Assembly: GCF_907164915.1 (NCBI RefSeq)
Contig: NC_061862.1
Span: 139,615,520 to 139,679,519 of the forward strand
From: Impatiens glandulifera
Lineage: Eukaryota > Streptophyta > Magnoliopsida > Ericales > Balsaminaceae
Length of the DNA: 64,000 nt
Direction of reading: 5' to 3'
The translations under genes were made by a program, and so were the position numbers. Of this stretch, positions 35,569 to 46,626 are shown piece after piece. Every line of letters begins with the position of its first letter. Position 1 is the stretch's first letter. Below the pieces are notes generated by a model. The model saw nothing but the letters and a program-made list of their open reading frames with translations, was not told the DNA's origin and searched no databases.

Positions 35569-35855
35569 CAGAGTCGGCCCCGAGTTTTGGGCTGCCCTAG
35601 TCGCCCCCGTTAGAAAAAAGCTCGATATTTTTTGTTGCCCTAGGTCGAGTTAAAAAATGGTTTTTGGTGAGGTTTGAACCTTATAACCAAATAAAATTTC
35701 TTCGTTTTTATATACAACCACTTGACTATAATATCTTATGTTCAAAATTACAATATATTTAATTAAAACCTTACTATTTTTTATAAATGGGCTGCCCTGG
35801 GGAGTGGGTTGCCCTAGCCCGAGGACTTGTCGGGCTTACCCCAGGGCCGGCCATG
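35569..35855. mobile_element. hAT-type MITE, 8-bp target duplication GCTACGAC
   Basis: Exact 8-bp repeats GCTACGAC flank it at 35561-35568 and 35856-35863, the hAT length. Ends are inverted: left CAGAGTCGGCCCCGAG, right on the other strand CATGGCCGGCCCTGGG. The element is 287 bp and non-coding. It inserted 13 bases upstream of the TATA box of the copia LTR. Confidence 0.9.
35665..35735 (-). other. tRNA-like A/B-box segment in the hAT MITE
   Basis: On the minus strand TAGTCAAGTGGTTGTA resembles an A-box and, about 33 bases on, GGTTCAAACCTC resembles a B-box. The stems do not fold into a clean cloverleaf. It may be a relic of a tRNA or SINE, or chance. Confidence 0.35.
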
Positions 35856-36438
35856 GCTACGACTTTATTATAAAAGGCGATAAGAGTACAATGTCGAATC
35901 TCTCCAGCTCTCTTGCGCACTCCAGTCTATCGATCATTCTACAATTGCAGGAATTAAGAATTACCAAGAGTTGTGATTATTCTTGCACTAAGTCTATTCT
36001 GTAATTCACCTAATGTTCTACCTAAGAGCATTATTATTATTATAAGTTGAACTGAGGTTGTTTGTTCAACAGAGTGTTAGTTAGAAGTTCAGAACAAGTA
36101 GTTGTTATGTCCTCAATTCTGACTGGGTTTGTGTAGGCGCTATACAAATATAAACCTTCTAGTGAAAATCTTTCCGGGAACAGAAGAAGGGCAACGTAGG
36201 ATTTTTATCTCCGAACACCCATAAAACTTCTTATGTAATTTTATTTTCACATCTAACAATTGTTTATCTGACGCTTCAAATCGAGCAAGTATTTCCGCAC
36301 TTGTATCCGGAGTTTACGAAGATTTATAAAGAATAGAAATAGATTTTCATCCTAACAGGATTAAAATCGAATTGAAAGTGTCTTATTGAGTTCAACAATA
36401 TTCAACCCCCTACTATTGTTGTACCCGATCCTAACAAG

Positions 36439-36447
36439 TGGTATCAG
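36439..36447 (+). other. Primer-binding site, tRNA-Met type
   Basis: TGGTATCAG follows the LTR end by two bases, as in the related elements. Confidence 0.85.
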
Positions 36448-36456
36448 AAGTCTCTT

Positions 36457-37918
36457 ATGGATGAGGCAAGCAAAGGCAAATGGACTGACAACGATTCTAA
36501 CGATAGTTCATCAAGCGAGAGTGATGATGAAGTCGTTACATTCTTTATTGCAGATGAAGACTCTGAGGTATTTGACTTCTCCTCAGACAAGTTCACACGA
36601 GATTACTTAACCACTACACTCAATGACATGGTCATTGAGTACAAGAAGCTATCAGACTCTTTTAATGAGCTAAATTTAAAAAACAAATCTAATAGCCCTT
36701 CGTCATCTCTAAAAACTGAACCAGAAGTTTTTTATAACAAAATAAATTAGCTCTCATTTGAGAATGAGAAGTTCAATGAAACGGTTCAAACTCTCTCTTA
36801 TTAAAACCAAAGGTTGACCTATGTGGTCAGTTCCTGGACAAAATTTAGAGAGGTCGCCAGACTTATGATAAGTCAGCAAAGGCCTCCTGGATACAAATCC
36901 GGTTTAGGATTTGTTCATGGCAACCCAAATAAGTCCAATATACAGTTAAAACCAGTAAAAGGCGAGCTTAAGACTATAAGTTTGTCAAGGGACATTTAAC
37001 TAATAGTGGAACTGATCACAACTTTGATGATTTAACTTCAAAGGATGAGATTAAGTCGTTAAAGTCAACATCAAGCTCGCTAAAACCCAAGAAGGGGACA
37101 ACAAAAAAGTTTGGCAAATAAAAACTTGATAAAAAGTCAAGAAGTTTTCGATAAAACCATCCTATAAAGTTAACAGATCAACTACTGTCAGAAAGACGTC
37201 TGCCAAGCCTAAATCATACGCACTACTCACAACACAAAATGAGAGATCCATCAAAATTACCCAGATATGGATCCCTAAGGGATTGATCAACCACAGATCT
37301 AAGTGAATATGGGTATCAAAAGCTTTAAATATGTTTATTTGTAAGTACATAAAGACAACTTCCTGGAGGAGTCTGTCTGGTATCTAGACAACAAATGCTC
37401 TAGACATATGACCAACGATAGACGATTGCTGACTGAAGTGACAAGGTGCACGGGGCCTAACATCACCTTTAGTGATAATAACAAAGGTAAAGCCATGGGT
37501 AAGGGTAAAATTATCTACGGTAACCTCACTATTAACAACGTGATTCTTATAGAAAAATTTTGTTATAACCTGATCAATTTTAGCTAGATGTGTGAGAATG
37601 ACTACACTTCTTAATTTTCAAAAACATGCATGCCTAGTTAAGGATCAGCAAGGGAATGCCCTGCTGACAGGAAGTAGAGTAGGTAACTCTTATAAAATGA
37701 ACTAGAAGCATAAGGCGTCTGATCATGTTTGCATGGTAGCTAAGAATGATCAAAACTGGCTATGTCATAAGAGATTAAACCATCTTAACTTCATAAACAT
37801 TAACAATATTTGCTCAAAAGATTTAGTAATTAGTTTACCTAAACTAAAGTTTTCAAAAGATAAGGTCTTTCCTGCTTGTCAGATGGGAAAACAAGTTAGA
37901 TCAACTTTTAAAAAAGGA
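36457..37918 (+). pseudogene. Copia gag tail to GAG-pre-integrase remnant
   Basis: The gag head is deleted: 19 bases after the 5' LTR the frame starts directly in the Ser/Asp-rich gag tail (NDSSSSESDDEV, then SEVFDFSSDKFTRDYLTTTL). It runs with stops through GYKSGLGFVHGNPNKS. The protease zone near 37375-37420 reads WYLDNKCSRHMTND, where the catalytic DSG has become DNK. The GAG-pre-integrase motif LCHKRLNHLNFININNI is near 37750-37810, and the remnant ends at PACQMGKQVRSTFKK (about 37875-37915), where it runs into an unrelated G-rich block. Integrase, RT and RNase H are absent. Confidence 0.85.
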
Positions 37919-38345
37919 GAATGTAGAAATCGAGGGGAACCTCCTCTAGGGGAACTCATCTAGAAGGAAGCCATGCCAAGAAGGACGAGGAGGTAGCCGA
38001 GGAGGTGGTCGCGATGGAGGACGCGGTGGAGGAAGTGTAGGAGGACAAAGAGGAGGAGGAATGAGTGGAGGCTTGAAACATCTCCTCTTCGACGTTTCCA
38101 GGCTGAAGAAGATGTGGCTACTGAAGCTGCCAAAACTGCTACTCTCGTCCTTGATAATGTTAAAAAAGGGGAAGGTAGCAATCGAGGGGGAACCTCCGCT
38201 AGGGGCACTCATTCCAAAAGGAAACAGACCAAGAAAGACGAGAGGTAGCCAAGGAGGTGGTCGCGGTGGAGGACGCAGTGGAGGTAGTGCAAGAGGACAA
38301 AGAGGAGGAGGAATGGGTGGAGGCTTGAAACATCGACAATAAAGA
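37919..38345 (+). repeat. Duplicated G-rich block (about 235 bp x2), possible captured gene piece
   Basis: Two diverged direct copies (about 37911-38085 and 38158-38328) share GGTAGCCGAGGAGGTGGTCG-type sequence and GACAAAGAGGAGGAGGAATG. One frame, 38061-38342, gives an RGG/GGR-rich tail; another gives an acidic KKDEEVAEEVV-like read. A 150-bp open stretch between the copies reads AEEDVATEAAKTATLVLDNV. None is recognised. The composition is unlike the surroundings. It begins at an AAAAAAGG run in the copia remnant, so it may be a captured host-gene fragment. Not called as a gene. Confidence 0.45.
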
Positions 38346-38474
38346 CCTCGATGGATGAAGGTTCAAGACTAAAAAGGGGAATCTAAAATCTTGTATATCT
38401 TATGCTTTTCATATTTATATAAATATATTAACTACTTTTTAAATTTCCTATTCTTAACTTAATTTTAACTTAGA

Positions 38475-41400
38475 ACAGGGAGCCTTTATCCCGATCCCAC
38501 TCAATCACCATCCCCAAAATTTTCTTTGTCGGCCCCGTATCCTTCTTCTCGAACTCACTCCCTAACAAACTCTTGACCTTGCGAACCTCTTCCTTATTTC
38601 TTTATGCGATCAACATATCATAAACATATAACAATAAGAAGACCCCACAACCATCAACCCACTTGACATAGACCCAACTATCGAAATTTCTCCTCACGAA
38701 ATCGTTACAAACCATGAACTCATCAAAACGCAAATACCATTTTCTTGGGAATTATTTCAATCCATAAAGCGAGTGTTTAAGCATACATACTTTGCCTTCA
38801 TCAGCGAGTTTAATAAACCCCTCGGATTGCATCATGAAGATCTTCTCCTCCAAACTCCCATGAAGAAATGTCGTTTTCACGTCCATTTGCTCGAGCTCCA
38901 AGTAAAATTGATTCACTAGAGCGAGCAACACACGAATGGACACGTGCTTCACTATTATGGAGTAGATCTCGTTAAAATGGACCTATTCGTGTTGTGGGAA
39001 GCCCTTAATTACCAATCTCACCTTAAACATTGGCTTTTTACTACCCTCTACACCTTCTTTTCACTTGAACACCCATTTTGAACCAACCACCCTCTAATTC
39101 TTGAGTTTGTTCACCAATTCCCATGTCTCGTTTTGTCAAGTGATATCATCTCCTCTGCCATAGCACGCTTCCATTCAGTTCTCTCCTTGCTCTTCATCTC
39201 TTATCTAAATGATTTCGGTTCTGAATTTTGTACCTCATCTGCCACAAGTAATGCAAAGGCTACCAAATCGAATTAGTCAAATCTCTCCGGAGCTCGGGTT
39301 GTCCTATAGTCTCTATCTCGTGCTAACTAGTATGAGCTAAGGTTCTCTTCTGGATCTGTACCTCCCTCCTCTACCTGACCATCAATTTCATTCTCTTCAC
39401 TAACATCTTCTATGTTTACCGATTCTTTAATAATCTCTCCTAGGAACTCCACCTCAAATTCAGTCCTCTCTCTAGCGAATTCGTCAACTTCGACTAACTG
39501 TGTTGCTCCATAATAGAACTTGGTTCCCTAAAGACCACATCACGACTAATGATACACTTGGATGTTTCTCCTTCCTTGTAAAAGAGTTTCCAACCCTTTA
39601 CTTCCATAGGGTATCCAACGGACATACAATTATTCGCTCTCAGATCAAAATTTCCATCCAGTTGGTGCATGTAAGCCACACACCCAAATACCTTTAAGTT
39701 GTCGAGTTTTGGATGAGCACAATTCCAAACTTCTTCTAGTGTCTTACATTCCAATGTCGTCGATGGAAAACAATTGATAAGATAAGTCGTAGTGTTAACC
39801 ACCTCACCCCAAAACGACTTTAGTAGACCAGCCTCAAACAACATATATCGGACACGCTCAAGTAGTGTTCTACTCATTCTCTCCGCCAAGCCATTCTGTT
39901 GCGGTGTCTATCGAACGGTTTTGTGACGAACCATCCCTTCTTCCTTGATGAACTGATTGAACTCCTCGCCTAGGTACTCTAACTTATTATCTGTTTGGAG
40001 CGTTTTAACCTTTTTCCCGGTCTGAGTCTTTACCATATTCTTTCACTCCTTGAATTTAGCAAATCACTCATTCTTGTGCTTCAAGATGTATACCCAAATC
40101 TTGTGCGAACAATCATCAATGAAGGTGATAAAATATTGACTTCCACCTGGAGTTGCAGTCCTTGTTGGCACCCACAAGTTTGAGTGAACATAACTGAGCA
40201 TCTTCTGAGTCACCTCAACCGATCGCCCAAACTTCACCCTCGTAGCTTTACCGTATATGCAGTTCTCGTAAAACTCTAAATCATCAAGTTTCTCCTTTCC
40301 AAAATAGCCTCTTTTACTCAACTCCTTCAACCCCCTCTCACTCACATGCCCCAATCTTTTATGACATAGACTTGTGGACAATACATCTCGCGGTTCTGTC
40401 ACTATCTCCATATAACCAACAAAGGTGTTGCCTTGAAGGACGTAAAGACTCTACTATCGCACACCCCTCATTATCACTAACGACCCCTTTGTGATCCTCA
40501 ATACGTTCTTCTCGCCCTTTCATGCAAAACCAAGTTGGTCTAGTGAGCCAATAGAGATTAAATTCCTCCAAATATCCAGGATGTGTTGTACTTCTGTCAA
40601 TACACTCTCGATTCCATCATGTGTCTTCAAACACACTGTTCCGATCCCCATCACCCTACAAGACTTTATTTTTACCCAATAAAACTTCGCCCACTAAATT
40701 ATTCTCATAGGTCTCGAACCAACTCTCGTTAGGTGCATATGGAACAAACACCTGAAATCCATAATCCAATGCTTGTCGAACTGATTAGTAGAGACAACAA
40801 GAACATCCGCACTTTTGTACCAATTATCGACCTCTTGAACAACCGTCGCTTCTACGCTCTTCTTCCCGTCGTTACTCAAATCTGGACAATCTCGCTTAAA
40901 GTGTCCCTCCTTGTCACAATTGTAGTACTTAGTAGATTTATTCCCGAGAGACTACGAAAGCCTCTTCTTATTGCTTTTATTATCTCTTTTCTCGGTTCTC
41001 CCTCGAACTAAGAGTCCATCTCCACTCACATTTCCCTCTTCATTCTTCTTCTTTTGGTCCTTTAATCTCAACGCACTCATTACATCATTGAGGGTAAGCT
41101 ACTCCCTCCCATGCTCGAGTATGTCTACGAACGTCTCATACGACTTTGGTAAAGAATTCAAAAGTTTCTGCGCCTTGTCCTCATCCTTGTACTTCTCTCC
41201 GATGTTTTCTAAATCAAGGAAATCTTGACATAATCGTCGAGATGCATCTGCAAATCCTTCCCCTTAGTCATTTTAAACTTAAAGAATCTCTACTTGATGT
41301 AGATCCGAGACGATAGTGTCCTAGTCATATACAAATATTCCAACTAAAGTCACACATCTGTTTCCGTTGTGGCACTAGCTACCTCTCGTAGTACTTTGTC

Positions 41401-41570
41401 ATTAAGACTAAGAGTCAAGATGTTATAGGCCCTTTCCAACACCTCCATCATTTTCTCCGTGTCCATCGAGGCTGGTAATTTTGATTCCCTCTCGAGTGCT
41501 TTAGCGACTCTATGTTTCCTAGTGGTACCCTCATCTTCATCTTCCATAACCCAATATATATTCTTTCACT
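38475..41570 (-). pseudogene. Minus-strand copia gag-pol remnant (TNT1/Tork-like)
   Basis: Domain order on the minus strand: a gag piece at 41547-41350 (NILTLSLNDKVLREVASATT), more gag to about 40900 including a zinc-knuckle area, protease near 40800 (HWIMDFRCLFHMHLT, for family DSGCSFHM), then GAG-pre-integrase LCHKRLGHVSERGLKELSKR at about 40370-40310. Integrase spans about 40240-39500 (FITFIDDCSHKIWVYILKHK; AERMSRTLLERVRYMLFEAG). RT runs 38952-38480 (ELEQMDVKTTFLHGSLEEKI, family DVKTAFLHG). RNase H and LTRs are not seen. Stops break every domain. Confidence 0.88.
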
Positions 41571-41593
41571 TTAGAATATATCATTCTCTCCCT

Positions 41594-41681
41594 ATATAAT
41601 ATAATATAATATAATATAATATAATATAATATAATATAATATAATATAATATAATATAATATAATATAATATAATATATAT
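41594..41681. repeat. (ATAAT)n microsatellite
   Basis: About 17 near-perfect pentamers. It lies just upstream, in minus-strand sense, of the copia gag remnant. Confidence 0.95.
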
Positions 41682-42092
41682 GGATTGCACACTAAATTGG
41701 GCCTTAAAACCCTAAGTGCAATTACACAATTTTATTATACAAAATAAAACTATACTGTTGACCAAATCTTAATTCTTAAATTATAATTTGCAATGTCCCA
41801 CATTAATTAAACAAAATAAAGGAACTTCCTTAGTATACTTAATTCATATATAAGAATTAAATACATAATAAATCTTCAAGATATACTTAACCAATACATA
41901 AAATTTAAATTTCTCTTTTATCAATTTTTTATACTTTATTAAAAATTCGACCGTAATCATTTAATTCTCAAATAACGAATACGATCAAATATTTTATTAA
42001 TTTAAAGACTCCTTAATTCTCTTTAATTGATCTAATATATATATATATATATATATATTATATAATTCTTTAATGAGACAAACTAAATATCC
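41682..42092. other. AT-rich spacer, possibly a decayed LTR
   Basis: No coding content. It lies where the 5' LTR of the preceding minus-strand copia would be expected, but I see no TG...CA boundary or primer site. An (AT)n run is at 42037-42058. Confidence 0.35.
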
Positions 42093-42097
42093 CTAAA

Positions 42098-43656
42098 TGA
42101 TAGATTAAATTTTCTAAACAACTTAAGAAAACGAGCCAACAATTATAAAACTACTTATTTTTAATATTTATTCTAAATAATCAAAACGGAAGAAATTGAT
42201 AAGTAAAAATAGTTAATTAAGTAATAGTATTAATTAACTATTTAAATAAAAATCTAATTGTGTCAAAATAATTATGTACAGATTAAACCAGATCGGTATT
42301 CAAATTAAAGTTAGTTTTGTCATATATCGGCTTTTGAACATATCGGCATTTGGAGGATATTGACTTTTGAAAGATATCGACATTTGGAGGATATCGGCTC
42401 TCGGAAGATATCGGCATTTGGAGATATCAGCTCTTGGAAGATATCGGTATTTGAAGCAAATTGGCTTCCGGTACAAATCGACACTTGAACCATATCGGCT
42501 TCCGGTATAAATCGACACTTGAACCATATCGGCTTCCGGTGCAAATCGGCTTATGGTACAAATCTGAAGTTGAACCATATCAACTTCTAGTGCAAATCGG
42601 CTTCCGGTACAAATCGACACTCTAGACATTCCGGTTTTCTGCAGATCAGTTTTCTGCAAGCACATCCGACTCTCCATATTTCGGCTTTCCACATTTTGAC
42701 ACCCGATATATCACAATTTCCATAATTAGTCAACCTGGGGAACATATATATAGATATTTTCGGAAAAGTTATACGTCAGTTTTAAACTTCCTAGATGAGC
42801 ATTTTTATTTAAGTACAAAGACTAATGAAGATCTTCTCACTCTAATAGAACCAGAATCAAAGACAGATCAAACAGTCTGAATCATACATTCCTTGAAGAT
42901 TGAAATCGCATTAATGAGAATTTGGCCTACTATTATTCAAAGTACAGACAAGATCAAAGAATATCACATACGTTGTACTATTCTGGACTTTAACTAATCA
43001 AAGTGAAGACACTGATCTTATGAAGCAGATATAACTGTTGAAGTTGCAAATATATCTGTTGATATTTTTGCCTACTTAAGAAGATAAAAGTCAATCTACT
43101 TCAGCACTTTTACCTTTGATCTTCACCCATTACTAAATCTATCAAACTTTCAAAGTTCTATAAGCCTTTCAAGCGTGTTAGAGTTCTAAAGTGTATTACA
43201 ATACTACCTATTCTGTGTGAGTGGTGAACATTGTAAGTTGACATAATTCTTTTCTGTTCAAGAGAGTGAGTATATTAGAAGGTCGAAAACAGGCAGTAAC
43301 TAAGTCATGGTTGTTTGACTAAGTTTATATACGTGTTGTAAACAGACTGAATATTATAGTGAATATCCTTCTCAAAGGTTTGAGAAGAAGGGGTGACGTA
43401 GGAGCTTTATCTCCAAATATCCATAAAACCTGTGTTTTCTGTTGTATGTTCTTCATTATTTCATCATCTCTATTGATCATCTATTATTTCAAACCCAAAC
43501 AAATAGTTCTGCACTTGACTTTGTCAAGAGTTTGTGATGGTTTGTGTAGAGTGGAGACGAGATAATCAACCTCTAACAGGGTTATTATCGAATGGTGTGT
43601 GTGTAAGTGTTCAACATTGCGAGACCTCGTCTCCTTCGGCGATCCCGATCCCATCA
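42098..43656 (+). repeat. 5' LTR of the SIRE-like element
   Basis: The outer TG is fixed by the CTAAA target duplication. About 99 bp in, a polypurine-like AAAACGGAAGAAAT is followed by a second start-like TGATAAGTAAAAATAGTTAA (42197). This repeats the double-start layout of the LTR at 7007. An imperfect ATATCGGC-type tandem array lies at 42325-42640. Confidence 0.85.
42325..42640. repeat. LTR minisatellite (ATATCGGC type)
   Basis: Roughly 17-19-bp half units (ATATCGGCATTTGGAGG, GATATCGGCTCTCGGAA, AAATCGACACTTGAACC, ATATCGGCTTCCGGTAC) arranged in pairs, about nine pairs, with drift from one end to the other. It occupies the U3 region, the same relative place as the unrelated minisatellites in the LTRs at 25104 and 34593. 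Confidence 0.85.
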
Positions 43657-43658
43657 AG

Positions 43659-43670
43659 TAGTATCAGAGC
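43659..43670 (+). other. Primer-binding site, tRNA-Met type, one mismatch
   Basis: TAGTATCAGAGC two bases after the LTR, against the usual TGGTATCAGAGC. The single change is G to A. Confidence 0.85.
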
Positions 43671-43705
43671 GAGGTGTCTCTACTCTCAATCAATCAGACT
43701 TCAGC

Positions 43706-44440
43706 ATGTCTATCGTCAACAAGGCCCCAATGTTCGAAAGTGAAGACGTCATCGATTGGAAGCTACGCATGCAAGTGTACTTGGCTTCAATAGATGATTA
43801 CATGATGTACCTTATCTCTAATGGTCCAATAAAGATTGACAAGGACCGAAGCGAGTTGACAAATGATGATAAGAGGAAGAACAATCTTGAAAATCTGGCC
43901 AAGAATGCTATCTACAACACCCTAGATAAAAACACGTTCGCAAAAATTAAAGCATGTTCTACTACCAAGGAAGTGTGGATGAAAATTATTCAGCTTAATA
44001 AGGGCAATGAGCGAACCGAGGAAAACAAAATCATGGTGGTCACTCAGAAATTTGACAAAGTCAAGATGCGCCCTAGAGAAACCATGAAAGAATCCGGTGA
44101 TCGTTTCACAGGTATTGTGAATGAACTTTTCCTTTTAGGAATAACTTACGACAAAAAAGAGACAATTATCATAGCACTAAGAGCTCTTTCCAGCGCTTGG
44201 GATGTCAAGACAATGGTGATGAGAGAATTCAAGAGTCTTCATAAGATGCATTTGCACGACGTATTTGAAGATATGAAAGCTTATGAGTTCGAGATGAACT
44301 CAAGAAATGAAGATGAGCATTCAACCTCAAACGTAACCAAAGCTCTAGTGTCTTCTGTGGAACTAGTGGTCCCTATACCTATCAAAACAATTGAACAGTT
44401 CAACGAAGATGCAATGGGTATGCTCGTAAAGAAATTTTAA
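43706..44440 (+). CDS. Copia Gag, N-terminal part, open for 244 residues
   Basis: Gag head with DUF4219/UBN2 character (APMFESEDVIDWKLRMQVYL; LENLAKNAIYNTLDKNTFAK; KEVWMKIIQL). Gag forms the particle in which the element's RNA is copied. I start at the Met at 43706, 36 bases after the primer site; the upstream open frame is LTR. The frame stops at 44438-44440 before the zinc knuckle. That knuckle, near 44505-44560, reads YFNYDALGHFKSECRKP, so the first two zinc-binding Cys of CxxC are Tyr. It is the longest intact piece of the element, but Gag as a whole is defective. Confidence 0.8.
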   Translation: MSIVNKAPMFESEDVIDWKLRMQVYLASIDDYMMYLISNGPIKIDKDRSELTNDDKRKNNLENLAKNAIYNTLDKNTFAKIKACSTTKEVWMKIIQLNKGNERTEENKIMVVTQKFDKVKMRPRETMKESGDRFTGIVNELFLLGITYDKKETIIIALRALSSAWDVKTMVMREFKSLHKMHLHDVFEDMKAYEFEMNSRNEDEHSTSNVTKALVSSVELVVPIPIKTIEQFNEDAMGMLVKKF

Positions 44441-45770
44441 AGATTCATGAAGAAGAGTTAGCCACACTCATCCTACAACAACAATGATTACAAGGCTAAG
44501 GTACGCTATTTCAACTACGATGCTCTTGGTCACTTCAAATCAGAATGTCGAAAGCCAAAAAGAGATGATAGAAATCCAGCCGATCAAAAGAATAAGGAAG
44601 ATCAAAAATCCTCCAACAAAGATCAAAAGGCAATGGTGGAAGAGGAAAGTAGAGATAAATGGACTCAAGCGATAATGATGATAATTAAGTCAAATGCTTA
44701 ATGGCCAAAGAAGAAGAGGTATTTGACTTTTCCTCTGAAGAATTTACTCAAGACGATTTAATTACTACACTTAATGACATGTTCATTGAGTACAAGAATC
44801 TGCCCGAGCTCGTCTCAAACCAACCTACCAAAGCGAGTGGTAACACAACTAAACTATCCTCTAAGAACGAGAAGTTCAAGGAGACAGTTCAATTGTTGAC
44901 TAAAGAAAATGAAAGAACTAAGTATGTGATTGTTGCATGGACGAGATCTGGAGATGCTATAAGTCAGATGACGAGTCATCAAAGGCCTGCCAACTGTAAG
45001 TTCGGTCTAGGCTATGATAACAGCAATCTAGATACGTCATGCAAAGAGTTGAAACCCAAGAAAGATAAGTTTCCTTTCATAAGCTTTGTCAAGAGTACAT
45101 CAACCAACAATGAAGCAAGTCACGATTCAAATAAATTAGTAATTAAAAAGGAACTGAAGTATGTGGAGCCAACCGATAAGTCATAGTGGCTTAATCCTAA
45201 GAGAAGGAAAGCCAATCGATCGGTTGAACATGAACATGATAAAAGGCCAAAGAGGTATCATAAAAAATTACCATCAAAACACGATGAATCATTTAAAGGC
45301 AGACAAAGAGATGTCAAGCCTAATGCGAGTAGGATTATTAAGACTAACACCGAGAGATCTATAAGAATAATACTAGTATGGATCCTCAAAGAACTGATTA
45401 ATCGTGGACCCAATTATATATGGGTACCAAAGGTATAAATAGTTTTATTTGTAGGGAAAATAGGTTAACTGCTTGGAGAATCAAAATGGTATCTGGACAG
45501 TGGATGCTTAAGGCACATGACCAGAGATAGAAAACTTGTAACCAACATTATAAAGAAGTCTGGATCAACTGTCACATTTAGAGACAACTCCAAGGATAAG
45601 ACTGTGGGCAAGGGTAATATTGTCCATGGTAATCTAACCATAAACAATGTGCTACTTGTTGAAAATCTATTTTTCAATCTGTTTAGCATTAACCAAATGT
45701 GTTATATAAGATATACTATTGAATTTCATAGACAAGCATGCATAGTCAAGATCAACTAAGAAGTACCTTG
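44441..45770 (+). pseudogene. Gag tail and protease, broken
   Basis: The zinc-knuckle area is broken by stops. Then 44701-45186 is an open gag tail with EVFDFSSEEFTQDDLITTLN and a coiled-coil-like Lys/Glu-rich segment. The protease area (45480-45770) reads YLDSGCLRHMTRDRKL; the catalytic Asp and DSG are kept and the family Ser after Cys is Leu, a C-to-T change. GNLTINNVLLVENLFFNLFS follows, as in the element at 34593. The nested element interrupts it at 45770. Confidence 0.85.
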
Positions 45771-46626
45771 TGTTAGAAATAATGTTTTGAAATAACAGAA
45801 ATATATATATAAATTGTGTTACAAATAGATGAAATAAATAAAATATATAAAAAACAATATCACCGAATAAATTGTTGATTCGAGGCATGTGCTTAGCACA
45901 TTTCCCTTAAAACAGTTCCACCGTCTCCCCATGTGCTAGAGCTTATCACAGATGGCTGTCTCCCAGGGTACAACGAATCTAGTAGTGATTCAGCACCGAA
46001 ATCACTACACAACGAGCTTGATAAAGTACCTGAACTATCACCGGGTTTCAACGGAAAAATCGAACACATAACTCGAAGAACACTCACAAACAAGAAGAAA
46101 ACTTTTGGAATTCTAGAGTGAGAAAGAATGAAAATGAAGAAGTGATGTGGTTTTTTTTTTGTCCATCGAAAGGTGTGGGATAGAATGCCTATTTAGATTG
46201 TTGAAATAATAAACTGTTAATTAAATCATCAATTGATCCAACGGTTGACATTGTTTGCCTCTTCATTTGCCTTACTATTTCTTCTTAATGAAGGATAATT
46301 GTTTGCCAAAATTAATGAAGACATTTATTTTGCAATACTCATGTTACATGGTTTTTTTAATCTGTTAATAATAATATTAAATTATCATAACAATTAATAA
46401 TAATAACAAACTCATGTAAGTCACACTACAAATTAACAACATTTTGTTAATTGGTCATCAAGGCATTTTGATTAATTAATTTAAATTAATTAATTCAAAC
46501 ATTTGGATCAAATTTCATCCTATAATTCACATTTGAATTTCACATGAAATTGATTTAATTTTATTACCCATATTCTAATTTCTATTCATTAATAGAATTT
46601 ATAGAATTAGTTTAAAAATTCCAACA
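45771..46626 (+). repeat. 5' LTR of the young non-coding element
   Basis: Identical to 50910-51764 except for about three positions. It is less AT-rich in the centre (GGCTGTCTCCCAGGGTACAA) than at the ends. Small frames in it on both strands are not gene-like. Confidence 0.95.

Larger units (their letters stand above)
34593..36436 (+). repeat. 5' LTR of a second deleted copia element
   Basis: Starts TGTTAG and ends GATCCTAACA, followed by AG and the primer site, as in the element at 22141. It is 1844 bp long because it holds a 47-bp minisatellite (34774-35245) and a hAT MITE (35569-35855). A TATA box TATAAAAG lies at 35869-35876. The LTR begins within the old non-coding element, so this copia inserted into it. 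Confidence 0.82.

Noticed and set aside
42300..42692. 130-codon minus-strand frame with repetitive ADI/SRF-type residues
   Set aside because: It is the reverse reading of the LTR minisatellite at 42325-42640.
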